A stretch of DNA of 64,000 bases from Oscillospiraceae bacterium (GCA_015065865.1 SVPM01000001.1:1-64000), one strand, 5' to 3'; counted from the first letter of the stretch, positions 37,493-48,160 are shown. Numbers and translations are program-made. The notes: generated from the letters alone by a model not told the origin.

Positions 37493-38239
37493 GTGAAGAT
37501 GCAAGTGAAACGTGTGCTGTGTTTGCTGATTGCCGCGATGCTGTGTTTTTCGCTTACAGGGTGCAAAGAGCTGGATTATGCCCGTGCACACCACGCTGTT
37601 ATGCAGGATGACGGCACACTGCTTTTGAACGGTGAGGTCTACGTGCCCCTGCCGTACTCGGAGGATTTTAACCCGCCGATGGGGTGGACGGAATCGGTTG
37701 ACGTGACCGCGCCCGACGTGCCCGTGCTGTTGTCTGACTTGTTTGCTGAACTTCATTTTTATATCAGCGAAGGCGGCATCTTAAAAGATGGACATTTACT
37801 TGGCGAAGGTGATACGTATTACTGCTTGGAAAAGGACTACGCCGCCCTTGCCGCCCGTATTGAAGCGGGTGCACAGATGGACGGAATGCGGTATTTCTAT
37901 TCCCACTGGGATCCGGAAAAAGAGCAATGGTCGGATCGAACGTTCCATCTGACCGAAGAGCAGAAAAACGCACTAAGACACGTGCTGGCTTCGGTAGAAC
38001 CACTCAAAACAGACCATGCGGACGGTGAATACGGGATAACCTTGGAGGAGTGCAGTGAGGACGGTCTGTTTTCGCGCCACCTCGGTGAACTGTACCGTTA
38101 CAACGGCCGATACGCCTTGGTCGATTGGGATGGTGACAGCTGTTTCATCTATGAGGCACCCATCGAGTTGAACCCCACGTTTGAAGCGATCATGAAACCG
38201 TATATCGACAGCGAACAGGCATTTTATAAGTCGTGGTGA
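37493..38239 (+). CDS. putative lipoprotein of unknown function
   Basis: Lipobox FSLTGC; co-oriented with the ABC operon. Confidence 0.72.
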   Translation: MKMQVKRVLCLLIAAMLCFSLTGCKELDYARAHHAVMQDDGTLLLNGEVYVPLPYSEDFNPPMGWTESVDVTAPDVPVLLSDLFAELHFYISEGGILKDGHLLGEGDTYYCLEKDYAALAARIEAGAQMDGMRYFYSHWDPEKEQWSDRTFHLTEEQKNALRHVLASVEPLKTDHADGEYGITLEECSEDGLFSRHLGELYRYNGRYALVDWDGDSCFIYEAPIELNPTFEAIMKPYIDSEQAFYKSW

Positions 38240-38261
38240 TGAAAAAGAAAATGAACGGCCG

Positions 38262-38370
38262 CAAAGAAAATCGATACGATTGAAACATGGCACAATACAT
38301 GTGAAGCGGTATCGTTACACTCGTCGTGCGTGCCAACGATTGGTACGAAAACCCCTTCCGTTGGCAAGAG
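38262..38370 (-). ncRNA. candidate small structured RNA (unannotated)
   Basis: Minus-strand TTGATT-17-TATAAT promoter followed by TGCCAACG/CGTTGGCA stem, nested CGATAC[ACATG..CATGT]GTATCG stem and U-rich ATTTTCTTT. Confidence 0.35.
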
Positions 38371-38375
38371 AATGA

Positions 38376-38404
38376 ATTATACACTTTATAAACACATAAA
38401 TCAA
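38376..38404 (-). promoter_or_regulatory. minus-strand promoter-like TTGATT-17-TATAAT
   Basis: Seen directly; no CDS start downstream on this strand. Confidence 0.5.
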
Positions 38405-38445
38405 CACCCCGTGAAAAATGCAATCGCATTTTTCACGGGGTGTTG
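38402..38445. terminator. bidirectional terminator
   Basis: CAACACCCCGTGAAAAATGC-aatc-GCATTTTTCACGGGGTGTTG between convergent genes. Confidence 0.8.
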
Positions 38446-38456
38446 TCCTTGATGAT

Positions 38457-39830
38457 TCATTCTTGCAACGCTCTCAAATATTGCTGTGCACATTTGTATA
38501 CGTTACCGCCGCCCATGGTGAGCACCAGATCGCCGTCTGCGGCGTTGTCTTTTAGGTAGGCGATGACATCCTCAAAGGTTGGCAGATACCGTCCGTTTTT
38601 CATAAGGGCGGTGATGTCGGCGGAGGATACCTCGCCGGCATCCTGTTCACGTGAACCCAGAATATCACACACCAACGCTTCATCGGCAAGCGAAAGTGCC
38701 GCGGCGAATTCGTTCAGCAAACGCTTGGTGCGGGAATAGGTGAACGGCTGGAATACCGCCCACACACGGCGATAGGGGAGTGCCTTTGCGGCCGTGAGGG
38801 TTGCGGTGATCTCGGTGGGGTGGTGGGCGTAATCGTCGGCCACGGTGATACCCGCGGCTTTTCCCAAAAACTCAAACCGACGGCCGGCACCGCCGAACGT
38901 GGCGAGCCCCACGGCGATCTGTTCTGCCGTGGCACCGCACAGGTGTGCGGCGGCGGCCGCCGCCATCGAGTTGGACACGTTGTGTGCTCCCGGCACGCCG
39001 AGGCGGATATGAGCGAAGAATGTGCCTTTGTGATACAGATCGTATTCTCCGAACGCACCGTCGTGGGTGCCGATGTTTTGGGCACTCCAATCACAGGTTA
39101 GGTCACGTCCGTAGGTGATGAGTTTTTCGGGCGGGATATCCGCCACCGCCTGCATGGTAGGCACGTCATCTGCGTTGGCAATGACGCACTGTTCGGCACC
39201 CTCGGCAAACTTTTTAAAAGAGGCGATCACACCGTTTAAGTCGCCGAAATAATCGAGATGGTCGGCATCCACGTTCAAAATGACAGCCACCGATGTTTTC
39301 ATATTCAGGTAATGATCCAAAAATTCGCACGCCTCGCTCACCATCCAGTCGCTCTTACCTGCGCGGCCGTTGGCGTTGATCAGCGGCAGACGGCCGCCGA
39401 TGAAGATGCTCGGGTCGAGTTCCGCTTTCAGCAGGATCTGCGACAGCATAGAGGTGGTGCCTGTTTTGCCGTGAGTACCCGCCACCGAAACGGTATGCGG
39501 ATACCGCCGTGTCAACAGACCCAAAAACACCGCGCGCTCTATCAGCGGAATTCCTTTCGCCGCCGCCGATGCCAGTTCGGGATGATCGGTCGGGATAGCA
39601 GCGGTATATACCACCAGTTCCGCGTGGTCGGCATTGCCGGCCGCCAGCGGCAACGTCACCGCAATGCCCAGCGATTGCATACGTTTTAAGTTGTCCGAAG
39701 CGTAATCATCCGAACCGCTCACCTCATACCCCAAAGAGAACAATATCTCGGCAAGCGGGCACATACCCGATCCGCCGATGCCCGTGAAGTGCACGCGGCG
39801 CACGCTCTGTAAAATATCCTGCTGTAACAT
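38457..39830 (-). CDS. murC: UDP-N-acetylmuramate--L-alanine ligase
   Basis: VHFTGIGGSGMCPLAEILFSLGYEVSGSD, AGTHGKTGTTSMLS, ADDYAHHPTEI. Confidence 0.96.
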   Translation of the reverse strand: MLQQDILQSVRRVHFTGIGGSGMCPLAEILFSLGYEVSGSDDYASDNLKRMQSLGIAVTLPLAAGNADHAELVVYTAAIPTDHPELASAAAKGIPLIERAVFLGLLTRRYPHTVSVAGTHGKTGTTSMLSQILLKAELDPSIFIGGRLPLINANGRAGKSDWMVSEACEFLDHYLNMKTSVAVILNVDADHLDYFGDLNGVIASFKKFAEGAEQCVIANADDVPTMQAVADIPPEKLITYGRDLTCDWSAQNIGTHDGAFGEYDLYHKGTFFAHIRLGVPGAHNVSNSMAAAAAAHLCGATAEQIAVGLATFGGAGRRFEFLGKAAGITVADDYAHHPTEITATLTAAKALPYRRVWAVFQPFTYSRTKRLLNEFAAALSLADEALVCDILGSREQDAGEVSSADITALMKNGRYLPTFEDVIAYLKDNAADGDLVLTMGGGNVYKCAQQYLRALQE

Positions 39831-40019
39831 AGTAAGGAATCATCCTTTCGTAACACGTATATAGTTAGTATAAAACAAAATTTGCAAAAAGGGAACACCC
39901 AAATGCAAATTTTTTCGTTTTTTTGTGGTATTTTTATGGATTGGGTGGTTGTATATTGCGTGTCAAAATGCTATAATAAATTATTAATATTCAGATTTCG
40001 GGAAAGGGGGGCACGACCG

Positions 40020-42080
40020 ATGGCGTTTAAACGGTGGATATCTTCGCCGCCGGATAAAGAGGCGGCGGCACAATTGGCAGAAGCGTGCGGTCTGCACCCG
40101 TTTTTGGCGTTGATGCTTTCTCTGCGCGGGGTGACGAACGCGGCGGAAGCCGAAGCGTTTTTGCTCAGCGGTGAATCGTGTGACGATCCCTTTGGTTTTC
40201 AAGATATGGATGCCGCGGTGGAACGCATCGCGCGCGCCGTGAGCAACGGCGAGCGTATTGCCGTGTTCGGCGATTACGATGCCGACGGTGTGACCGCTAC
40301 GGCACTGTTGTATACCTATCTGCGTGAAAACGGGGCCGACGTCTTTTACCGCATTCCCAAACGCGAGGGCGAGGGCGAGGGGTACGGCCTGCGTCCCTGC
40401 ACGGTGGATGCCTTGGCCGCGGACGGCGCGCGCCTGATCGTGACGGTGGATAACGGTATCACGGCGGTAGAGGCGGTCGAGCATGCCAACACGCTCGGTG
40501 TGGACGTGGTGGTGACCGACCACCATCAACCGCAGGAGATCTTGCCGCGTGCGGTGGCGGTGGTAGACCCGCACCGTGCGGATTGCGGCAGCATGTTTAA
40601 GGACTACGCCGGTGTTGGCGTGGCATTTAAATTGGTGTGTGCGTTGGACGGCGATGAAGATGCCATGCTTGCACGGTATGCAGATCTGGTGGCACTTGGC
40701 ACATTGGCGGACGTGATGCCGCTGACGGGCGAAAACCGCCTGTTGGTACGGGAAGGCTTGCGCGTGTTGAATCGCGGTGAGCGCGTGGGCTTGCGTGCGC
40801 TTTCGGAAGCGGCTGGCGTTGCGGACAAAACGCTGACGTCGGGTGTCGCGTTGTTTTCGATCGCACCGCGTTTGAACGCCGCAGGACGTATGGGAGAACC
40901 GCAACTGGCGGAACAACTGCTGTTGTCGGAGGATCCGCAAGAGTCTGCGCGTTTAGCAGGGGAAATACAAACGTTAAACGTGCGCCGTCAAGAGGTGGAA
41001 AGCCGCATTTTAGAAGAAGTGATCGCACGGTTGGAGCGGGAAGAACAACTTCTCTGTGACCGTGTGTTGGTGGTAGAAGGGCAGGGGTGGCACGCCGGCG
41101 TGGTCGGCATCATCGCCGCGCGCCTGCTTGAACGCTACGGCAAGCCTTGTTTGGTGTTAAACGTCAGCGGCGAGTCGGCACACGGCTCGGGGCGCAGTTT
41201 GGCAGGTTTTTCGTTATTCGATGCACTGACCGCCGTGGGCGATATGTTGGAAAATTACGGTGGACACGAACTGGCGGCCGGTGTTACGTTGGCGGCGGAT
41301 AAGGTGGCGGAATTCCGCCGCCGTATCAACGCATATGCGGCAGAGCATTACCCTGTGATGCCCACGCCCGCATTGCGATTGGACTTCAAGTTGCGCCCGA
41401 ATCAAGTGGACACCGAAAAACTACAGTTGATCGCCGCGTTGGAACCGTTTGGCAACGGCAATCCCACGCCGGTGTTTCAACTGTCGGATATGAAACTCGA
41501 AAACGTGACACCCGTGGGCAACGGTCGGCATCTGCGGCTTGCTTTTTCGCGGGACGGCGCTATGATAAGCGCAATGAAATTCCAAACCACGCAAGCGGAG
41601 TTTCCCGTGCCGTGCGGTGCACGGTTGCACCTTGCGGTAACGCTCGAACGCAACGAGTTCCGCGGCGTGGTATCTCCTTCGTTGATCATTAAAGATATTC
41701 ACTTTGCCGAAACGGATCAAGAAGAATTTGTGCGTGAAATGGCACAGGTATCCGCCTTGCGGCGGCGTGAAGCGGTGGAAAACGCCGCGGACTGTATACC
41801 CGAACGCGTGCATACCACGGCGTTGTACCGTTTGTTGCACGCGACCGGCACATGGACAGGCAGTGTCGAACAACTGTGGTATGCCGTGGGGCGCGGAATG
41901 CGCTTGTCGCAACTGTTGGTCGCACTGGAAAGCCTGCGAGAAGCCGCGTTGGTTCAAGTGAACGATACGGGTGATCGCATGACCGTGAAAGTACTTCCCG
42001 CCGAAGGGAAGGCGGATTTGAGTCGAACACCCATAATGGAGTTCCTTACATACATTGTGAAAGGGCGGGAAACCGTATGA
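40020..42080 (+). CDS. recJ: single-stranded-DNA-specific exonuclease RecJ
   Basis: IAVFGDYDADGVTATALL, VVTDHHQPQEILP, GSGRSLAGFSLFDAL. Start trimmed; the track start precedes the promoter. Confidence 0.95.
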   Translation: MAFKRWISSPPDKEAAAQLAEACGLHPFLALMLSLRGVTNAAEAEAFLLSGESCDDPFGFQDMDAAVERIARAVSNGERIAVFGDYDADGVTATALLYTYLRENGADVFYRIPKREGEGEGYGLRPCTVDALAADGARLIVTVDNGITAVEAVEHANTLGVDVVVTDHHQPQEILPRAVAVVDPHRADCGSMFKDYAGVGVAFKLVCALDGDEDAMLARYADLVALGTLADVMPLTGENRLLVREGLRVLNRGERVGLRALSEAAGVADKTLTSGVALFSIAPRLNAAGRMGEPQLAEQLLLSEDPQESARLAGEIQTLNVRRQEVESRILEEVIARLEREEQLLCDRVLVVEGQGWHAGVVGIIAARLLERYGKPCLVLNVSGESAHGSGRSLAGFSLFDALTAVGDMLENYGGHELAAGVTLAADKVAEFRRRINAYAAEHYPVMPTPALRLDFKLRPNQVDTEKLQLIAALEPFGNGNPTPVFQLSDMKLENVTPVGNGRHLRLAFSRDGAMISAMKFQTTQAEFPVPCGARLHLAVTLERNEFRGVVSPSLIIKDIHFAETDQEEFVREMAQVSALRRREAVENAADCIPERVHTTALYRLLHATGTWTGSVEQLWYAVGRGMRLSQLLVALESLREAALVQVNDTGDRMTVKVLPAEGKADLSRTPIMEFLTYIVKGRETV

Positions 42081-44260
42081 TCACCACCGAGAGTGCGATA
42101 CGTGCACTAAAGGACGCTATCATCAAAAGTGAAAAAACCTACGATCACGAAACGATCGATCGTGCGATCGCTGCGGCCATAGCGGCACACGAAGGGCAAA
42201 ACCGCCGTTCGGGTGAGCCGTATGTTTGCCATCCCCTGTCGGTTGCTACCATTTTGGTGGAACTGGGTATGGATTCCGAAGCGGTGGTTGCCGCCCTGCT
42301 TCACGACGTGGTGGAGGACACCGCGGTGGGATTGGCCGATCTGCGCCGTCAGTTCGGGGATGATGTGGCGGCGTTGGTAGACGGCGTGACCAAAATCACC
42401 AAGATCTCGTTCTACTCCCGCGAGGAGCAACAGGCCGAGAATATCCGCAAAATGTTGCTTGCCATGTCGGAAGATATTCGTGTGGTCATTATCAAACTGG
42501 CGGACCGTTTGCACAATATGCGTACACGTGCCGGCTGGCCGGAGCAAAAGCGCCGTGATAAGGCCAAAGAAACCATGGATATCTACGCACCTTTGGCACA
42601 CCGCCTCGGTATCCGTGCGGTGAAAGAGGAGTTGGAAGACCTTTCGTTGCGCGAACTCGACCCGATCGGCTATCACGATATTGAGGAAGCGCTGGAACTG
42701 CGTAAGCACGAGCGGGATGAGTTTTTGGCAGAACTTCAAAAAAAACTGACCGACCGTTTGGCGGAATACGGTATGCACCCCTTTGTGGTGGGGCGTATCA
42801 AAAGTATTGCGGGTATCTACCGCAAGATGTACGTGCAGGGGCGAACGCTGGACGAGATCTACGACGTATACGCCATTCGTGTGATCGTGGATACGGTAAA
42901 CGATTGTTACAACGTGCTCGGTATCATTCACGATATGTATAATCCGTTGCCCAACCGTTTCAAGGATTATATCTCTACCCCGAAACCGAATATGTATCAG
43001 TCGTTGCACACCACGCTGATCGGCAAAGAAAAGATTCCGTTTGAAGTGCAGATCCGCACGTGGGAAATGCATTACACAGCCGAATACGGTATCGCGGCGC
43101 ACTGGAAATACAAACTCGGCATTCAACGCAAAGACAAATTGGAAGATCGTTTGGCATGGGTGCGCCAGTTCATTGAAAACCAAACGGACGTGGACGATGC
43201 GGAAGAGATCGTGCGTAGCATCAAATCGGATTTTACATCGGATGACGTGTTTATTTTCACCCCTAAGGGCGACGTCATTTCTCTGCCGCTCGGCAGTACG
43301 GTGGTGGACTTTGCGTATGCGATCCACTCGGCTGTCGGTAACCGTATGATCGGTGCCAAGGTGGATGGCCGTATCGTGCCGCTGGATTATCAAGTGAAAA
43401 ACAGCGAGATCGTGGAGATACTAACCACGTCACCGCCCGGACGCGGTCCCAGTCGTGACTGGCTCAATTTCGTGCGTACAGGCGAGGCACGCAATAAAAT
43501 TCGTGCGTGGTTTAAGAAGGAACGGCGCGAAGAAAACATTCAAACGGGCAAACAGGACCTCGAGCGTGAGATACAGCGTATCGGCGTGCGCCTGCCGGAA
43601 GAACGTATGCAGGAGTTGATCGCCGGACAAAGCCGTCGCTGGCACTATGCCGAGGTGGATGATTTCTATGCCGCGATCGGTTACGGCGGTGTGGCAATGT
43701 CGCGCGTGCTTTCGCGTATTAAGGATGAGTATGCGCGTATCGTCAAGTCGGAGGAGATCCTCACTCCCGAAAAGGTGATCACCGCACCTGCCCGTTCTCG
43801 TCACAATAACGGCGGTGTTATAATCGAGCACACCGACAACTGTCTGGTCAAATTTGCTCGTTGCTGTAATCCCTTGCCGGGTGACGATATTATCGGTTTC
43901 ATCACCCGCGGTTACGGCGTGTCGGTGCACAAACGCGATTGCAACAACGTGCCGCAGAATATTGCTCAGTCGGCCGAGCCGGAACGCTGGGTCGGCGCGT
44001 GGTGGGAAGACGATTCCGACCGTTCGGAATTTAAAGCCACGTTGGTGGTACACACCGCCGACCGTATGGGAATGTTGGCGGATATTACCACCCAATTGGC
44101 TTCGATGCACGTGATGATCCACGCGCTGAACAGTAAGGACAACGATGAGGGAGAGGCGACGATCGGGCTTACCATTGCGGTCAACAGTGTGGAGCATTTG
44201 AATACGGTGATCGCCAAACTCAAACGGATCGCAGGTATCCACAGCATTACGAGAGGATAA
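42077..44260 (+). CDS. bifunctional (p)ppGpp synthetase/hydrolase RelA/SpoT
   Basis: HD domain (HDVVEDT, LADRLHNMRT), synthetase (YQSLHTT), TGS (VFIFTPKGDVISLPLGST), ACT C-terminus. Confidence 0.96.
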   Translation: MITTESAIRALKDAIIKSEKTYDHETIDRAIAAAIAAHEGQNRRSGEPYVCHPLSVATILVELGMDSEAVVAALLHDVVEDTAVGLADLRRQFGDDVAALVDGVTKITKISFYSREEQQAENIRKMLLAMSEDIRVVIIKLADRLHNMRTRAGWPEQKRRDKAKETMDIYAPLAHRLGIRAVKEELEDLSLRELDPIGYHDIEEALELRKHERDEFLAELQKKLTDRLAEYGMHPFVVGRIKSIAGIYRKMYVQGRTLDEIYDVYAIRVIVDTVNDCYNVLGIIHDMYNPLPNRFKDYISTPKPNMYQSLHTTLIGKEKIPFEVQIRTWEMHYTAEYGIAAHWKYKLGIQRKDKLEDRLAWVRQFIENQTDVDDAEEIVRSIKSDFTSDDVFIFTPKGDVISLPLGSTVVDFAYAIHSAVGNRMIGAKVDGRIVPLDYQVKNSEIVEILTTSPPGRGPSRDWLNFVRTGEARNKIRAWFKKERREENIQTGKQDLEREIQRIGVRLPEERMQELIAGQSRRWHYAEVDDFYAAIGYGGVAMSRVLSRIKDEYARIVKSEEILTPEKVITAPARSRHNNGGVIIEHTDNCLVKFARCCNPLPGDDIIGFITRGYGVSVHKRDCNNVPQNIAQSAEPERWVGAWWEDDSDRSEFKATLVVHTADRMGMLADITTQLASMHVMIHALNSKDNDEGEATIGLTIAVNSVEHLNTVIAKLKRIAGIHSITRG

Positions 44261-44264
44261 CGGT

Positions 44265-44723
44265 ATGAGAGCGGTATTTCAAAGAGTATATGAAGCCGCC
44301 GTCACGGTGGACGGCGAAACAGTCGGCAAGGTGGGCAACGGCGGCTTGTTGCTTGTGGGTGTTACCCACACCGATACCGAAAAGGAAGCGCGTTGGCTCG
44401 CGAAAAAAGTGGCCGGTTTGCGCGTGTTCTCGGATGACGAGGATCGAATGAACCTTTCGGTGAAGGATATCGGCGGTGCATTGCTTGTGGTGTCTAACTT
44501 TACGTTGTACGGTAACGCCTCGCACGGTCGCCGTCCCGAATTCACGGCGGCGGCGCGCCCCGAAACCGCAAAACCCTTGTTTGATAGGCTTGTGCAGTTG
44601 CTGCAGGCGGAGGGTGTACCGGTCGAAACGGGTGTGTTCGGGGCGGATATGACCGTGTCGATGCAAGGTAACGGCCCTGTCACGTTGTGGTTGGATACCG
44701 CGACGGATGCAAGGGGGCTTTGA
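44265..44723 (+). CDS. dtd: D-aminoacyl-tRNA deacylase
   Basis: MRAVFQRVYEAAVTVDGETVG, LVVSNFTLYGNASHGRRPEF, GVFGADMTVSMQGNGPVTLWLDT. Confidence 0.95.
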   Translation: MRAVFQRVYEAAVTVDGETVGKVGNGGLLLVGVTHTDTEKEARWLAKKVAGLRVFSDDEDRMNLSVKDIGGALLVVSNFTLYGNASHGRRPEFTAAARPETAKPLFDRLVQLLQAEGVPVETGVFGADMTVSMQGNGPVTLWLDTATDARGL

Positions 44724-44724
44724 T

Positions 44725-45345
44725 ATGGAATACGTAACGCTTACCGTCGGTGAACTCGCCACCAACTGCTATCTTGTGTGGGGGGCGGATAAACAGGCGG
44801 CGGTTATCGATCCGGGCGATGAGGCGGAACGCATTTTGGCGGCGGCCTCCGCACGTGGGTTGACTGTTCGGGCAGTGATGCTCACCCACCTGCACATCGA
44901 CCATTTCTTGGCGTTGCCCGCTTTGCTGGAAAAAACGGGCGCGCGGTTTGTGCTGCCGCAGGAGGAACTGCCGGCGTTGGATGATTCCGCGCGTAATTTG
45001 ATGAATTGGATCGCACCTGCCGCGCGATTTACACTGCCGCGCCCGACCGAAACGGTGGGGGAAGGCGATACCGTCACGGTGGGCCAATTGACCTTTACCG
45101 TGTGGCATACGCCGGGGCACACCGCAGGCAGCAGTTGCTATCGGTGTGAAGATACGCTCTTTTGCGGCGATACACTGTTCCAAGGATCGGTCGGCCGCTG
45201 TGACCTGCCATCGGGCAACGGTGCGGTGCTTATGAACACCCTTGCACGATTGGCTGTCGTAACGGAAGATATGACGTTGCTTGCAGGACACGGCCCTGCT
45301 ACCACGCTTTTTGATGAACAAAAAACTAACCCCTATCTAAAGTGA
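44725..45345 (+). CDS. MBL-fold metallo-hydrolase (glyoxalase II-like)
   Basis: VMLTHLHIDHFLA, WHTPGHTAGSSCYRCEDTLFCGDTLF. Confidence 0.93.
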   Translation: MEYVTLTVGELATNCYLVWGADKQAAVIDPGDEAERILAAASARGLTVRAVMLTHLHIDHFLALPALLEKTGARFVLPQEELPALDDSARNLMNWIAPAARFTLPRPTETVGEGDTVTVGQLTFTVWHTPGHTAGSSCYRCEDTLFCGDTLFQGSVGRCDLPSGNGAVLMNTLARLAVVTEDMTLLAGHGPATTLFDEQKTNPYLK

Positions 45346-45355
45346 GGGATTCGCG

Positions 45356-46846
45356 ATGTATATTGCGATGCTAGGACACGATTTTCATTTTGAACTGGAA
45401 AACACTGCCCGCTTATTTTTGCCACACGAGCCGATTCGCCACGGTGATCTCGAGGGTATGCCTGCGGACGGTGTAAAGGCATATACCTTACTCCGCGAAA
45501 CAAACGAGGCCTCTCACCTCAGCGTGCGGTTGGTGTTGGATGATTTTGACGAAACCGCTGAAGAAACGGTGGTAAAAGGGGAGGGAGACCATCGCGATGC
45601 ATGCGAACTTGCGATGGCCACCTTGTTGTATCATCATCTTGTAAAGTTGTGTGGCTTTACGCAAAGTTGGGGCGTATTGACGGGAGTGCGCCCTGTAAAA
45701 CTGCTTCGCCGCTTAACGGCAGAGCAGGGGCAAGCGGCGGCAGAGGCGTTCTTTCGCGATAAACTGCTGCTGTCGGAGGAAAAAATGCAGTTGGTAAAGA
45801 CCACACTGACGGCAGAGAACCGTTTGCTTTCGTATTCTCGTCCCGAATCGTTCAGTTTGTACGTTTCGGTGCCGTTTTGCCCCACGCGGTGTGACTATTG
45901 CTCGTTCGTATCTTACACCGTTGCCAAAGCCAAGCATTTGGTAGACCCGTATGTGGAATTGCTGTGCCGTGAGATACGCCGCACGGGCGAAGTGGCACGC
46001 GATTTGGGCCTGCGGTTGGAAACGGTGTATTTCGGCGGCGGCACGCCCACCACCTTGTCGGCGGAACAGTTGACCGCCGTGATGCAAACGGTGGAGGAAT
46101 CGTTCGATATGTCTGCAGTGCGCGAATATACCGTGGAGGCAGGGCGTCCCGATACGGTGACAGAGGAGAAGTTGCGTGCGATTCGTGCAGGAGGTGCCGC
46201 GCGCGTGAGTATCAACCCGCAAACATTGTCGGATGAAGTGCTTGCCACCATCGGACGGAGGCACACGACGGCACAGTTTTACGATGCGTATGACCTTGCG
46301 ACCAAAGTGGGGTTTGATTGCATCAATACCGATCTCATTGCGGGGTTACCCGGTGACACGGTGGAAGGATTTTCCCGCACGCTGGACGGTATACTGGCAC
46401 TCTCGCCCGAAAATGTGACGATACATACGCTTTCGCTTAAACGGGCCTCCAACTTGGTGGTACAGCATCGCTCGGAATTGCCCGCAGGGGATGCGGCGAT
46501 TCGTATGATCGCCGAAACCGCCGCCCGTCTGCCGGCGGCAGGGTATCACCCTTACTATTTATATCGCCAAAGCCGTATGGCAGGCAATCAGGAAAATGTT
46601 GGCTGGTCAAAAGAGGGAAAAGACGGGTTGTACAATGTCTATATTATGGATGAAACGCATACCATATTGGGTGTGGGCGCAGGCGCGGTGAGTAAACTGA
46701 AACAGTACGGTACCCACTACCTTGCGCGCATTTTCAATTACAAATTTCCCTATGAATACAACGCCGATTTTGAGGAAATGTTGCGTAGAAAGGAATCCGT
46801 TTATGAATTCTATCGAAACTATCCGCCTGTCATTACAGAAGAATGA
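45356..46846 (+). CDS. hemZ: HemZ-like coproporphyrinogen dehydrogenase (radical SAM)
   Basis: YVSVPFCPTRCDYCSFVS (CxxxCxxC-type), ETVYFGGGTPTTLS, downstream of relA/dtd/MBL as in other Firmicutes. Confidence 0.9.
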   Translation: MYIAMLGHDFHFELENTARLFLPHEPIRHGDLEGMPADGVKAYTLLRETNEASHLSVRLVLDDFDETAEETVVKGEGDHRDACELAMATLLYHHLVKLCGFTQSWGVLTGVRPVKLLRRLTAEQGQAAAEAFFRDKLLLSEEKMQLVKTTLTAENRLLSYSRPESFSLYVSVPFCPTRCDYCSFVSYTVAKAKHLVDPYVELLCREIRRTGEVARDLGLRLETVYFGGGTPTTLSAEQLTAVMQTVEESFDMSAVREYTVEAGRPDTVTEEKLRAIRAGGAARVSINPQTLSDEVLATIGRRHTTAQFYDAYDLATKVGFDCINTDLIAGLPGDTVEGFSRTLDGILALSPENVTIHTLSLKRASNLVVQHRSELPAGDAAIRMIAETAARLPAAGYHPYYLYRQSRMAGNQENVGWSKEGKDGLYNVYIMDETHTILGVGAGAVSKLKQYGTHYLARIFNYKFPYEYNADFEEMLRRKESVYEFYRNYPPVITEE

Positions 46847-47741
46847 GATCAATCGCCGTATTGCCACCGATCCTGCCGCTTTTGTGGCAGAGGAGTGTGC
46901 GCGTTACCGCGCCAACGTAGCAGAGGTGGAAGGTTGGCTGAATGATGCGACCGTCAAGCGGCGCGTGTTGTTGCTGGCCGGCCCCAGTTCTTCGGGCAAG
47001 ACCACCACAGCCAATCTGCTGTGTGAAAGTTTGCGACGCGACGGGGTGGATGCCTTCGTGGTGTCGCTGGATGATTTTTACCGCGGGCGCGGGCTGGCGC
47101 CGCAGTTGCCCGACGGCAGTTACGATTACGAATCCCCCGAGGCGCTGGATCTGCCGCAACTGGCGGCGTGTATCCGCTCATTGCTTGACGAGGGACACGC
47201 CATGCTCCCGCAATACGATTTTAAAGCGGGCAGACCGAAGGCGGAAAAAGTGCCGCTTACGCTGTCCAATCGCTCGGTCGTGATCTTTGAAGGGATCCAC
47301 GCACTGTGCCCGATGTTGGTGGAACGGTTACCGCAAAAACACGTGAAAAAGTTGTTTATCCACACGCGTTCACGCTTTTATGACGGAGAGGAATGTTTGC
47401 TTTCCCGCCGTGAGATTCGCCTGATACGGCGTATGGTGAGGGACGAAAAACACCGCGGAACCACGGCGGAACAGACCCTTTCGATGTGGCCGCAGGTTCT
47501 CCGCGGGGAGGACACCTATCTGTTCCCGTATGCCGATACGGTTGATATGACCATCGATACCACGCACGCGTTTGAGCCGTGTATGATGGCGGTACAGGCA
47601 TTGCCGCTGTTGTCTTCGATCGCAAAGGAACACCCCTATTACAGCGAAGCACAGCATTTGATCGAAGCCCTTACGGGGTTTGTTTCAGCCCCGTTGTCGC
47701 TGTTGCCGGAAAACTGTATTTTACGGGAGTTTTTGGAATGA
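46803..47741 (+). CDS. uridine kinase-like nucleoside kinase
   Basis: VLLLAGPSSSGKTTTANLL, VSLDDFYRGRGLAP, VIFEGIHALCP. Confidence 0.85.
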   Translation: MNSIETIRLSLQKNEINRRIATDPAAFVAEECARYRANVAEVEGWLNDATVKRRVLLLAGPSSSGKTTTANLLCESLRRDGVDAFVVSLDDFYRGRGLAPQLPDGSYDYESPEALDLPQLAACIRSLLDEGHAMLPQYDFKAGRPKAEKVPLTLSNRSVVIFEGIHALCPMLVERLPQKHVKKLFIHTRSRFYDGEECLLSRREIRLIRRMVRDEKHRGTTAEQTLSMWPQVLRGEDTYLFPYADTVDMTIDTTHAFEPCMMAVQALPLLSSIAKEHPYYSEAQHLIEALTGFVSAPLSLLPENCILREFLE

Positions 47742-47803
47742 TGATTGACTTTTTTGAAAAGTCGTGTATACTGGAATAAGAAAGACGAAGGAGGATATGC
47801 GAG

Positions 47804-48160
47804 ATGGCAACGTGGGAAAGCATTTTGAATATGGCAAAGGATGCGGTGCAGACCGCCGAACGTAAGACGGGCGAGTTTATTGATACCACCAAACTGAAGA
47901 TGGAGATCAACCGCATTGAAAAGGAACTGGCGGCAACGTACGAAGGGCTCGGCCGTTTGGTGTACGATGCGAAGAAGGGTGCGGAAGACATCGGTGAACT
48001 GATGGATACCTGTGTGACTCATATCGACGAGCAAAACGCCACCCTTGCAAAATTGCAGGATAAGTTGGCTCAAAGCAAAAACGCGATGCGTTGCCCTGCG
48101 TGCGGCAACTTGAACGACCAAGACGCCGCCTATTGCAAATCCTGCGGCGAAAAGATCTGA
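47804..48160 (+). CDS. coiled-coil protein with C-terminal zinc ribbon
   Basis: C-term MRCPACGNLNDQDAAYCKSCGEKI. Confidence 0.85.
   Translation: MATWESILNMAKDAVQTAERKTGEFIDTTKLKMEINRIEKELAATYEGLGRLVYDAKKGAEDIGELMDTCVTHIDEQNATLAKLQDKLAQSKNAMRCPACGNLNDQDAAYCKSCGEKI

Noticed and set aside
39882-40019. N-terminal extension of RecJ in the ORF track
   Set aside because: Contains the promoter (TTGTAT-17-TATAAT) and SD; recJ is assigned from ATG 40020.
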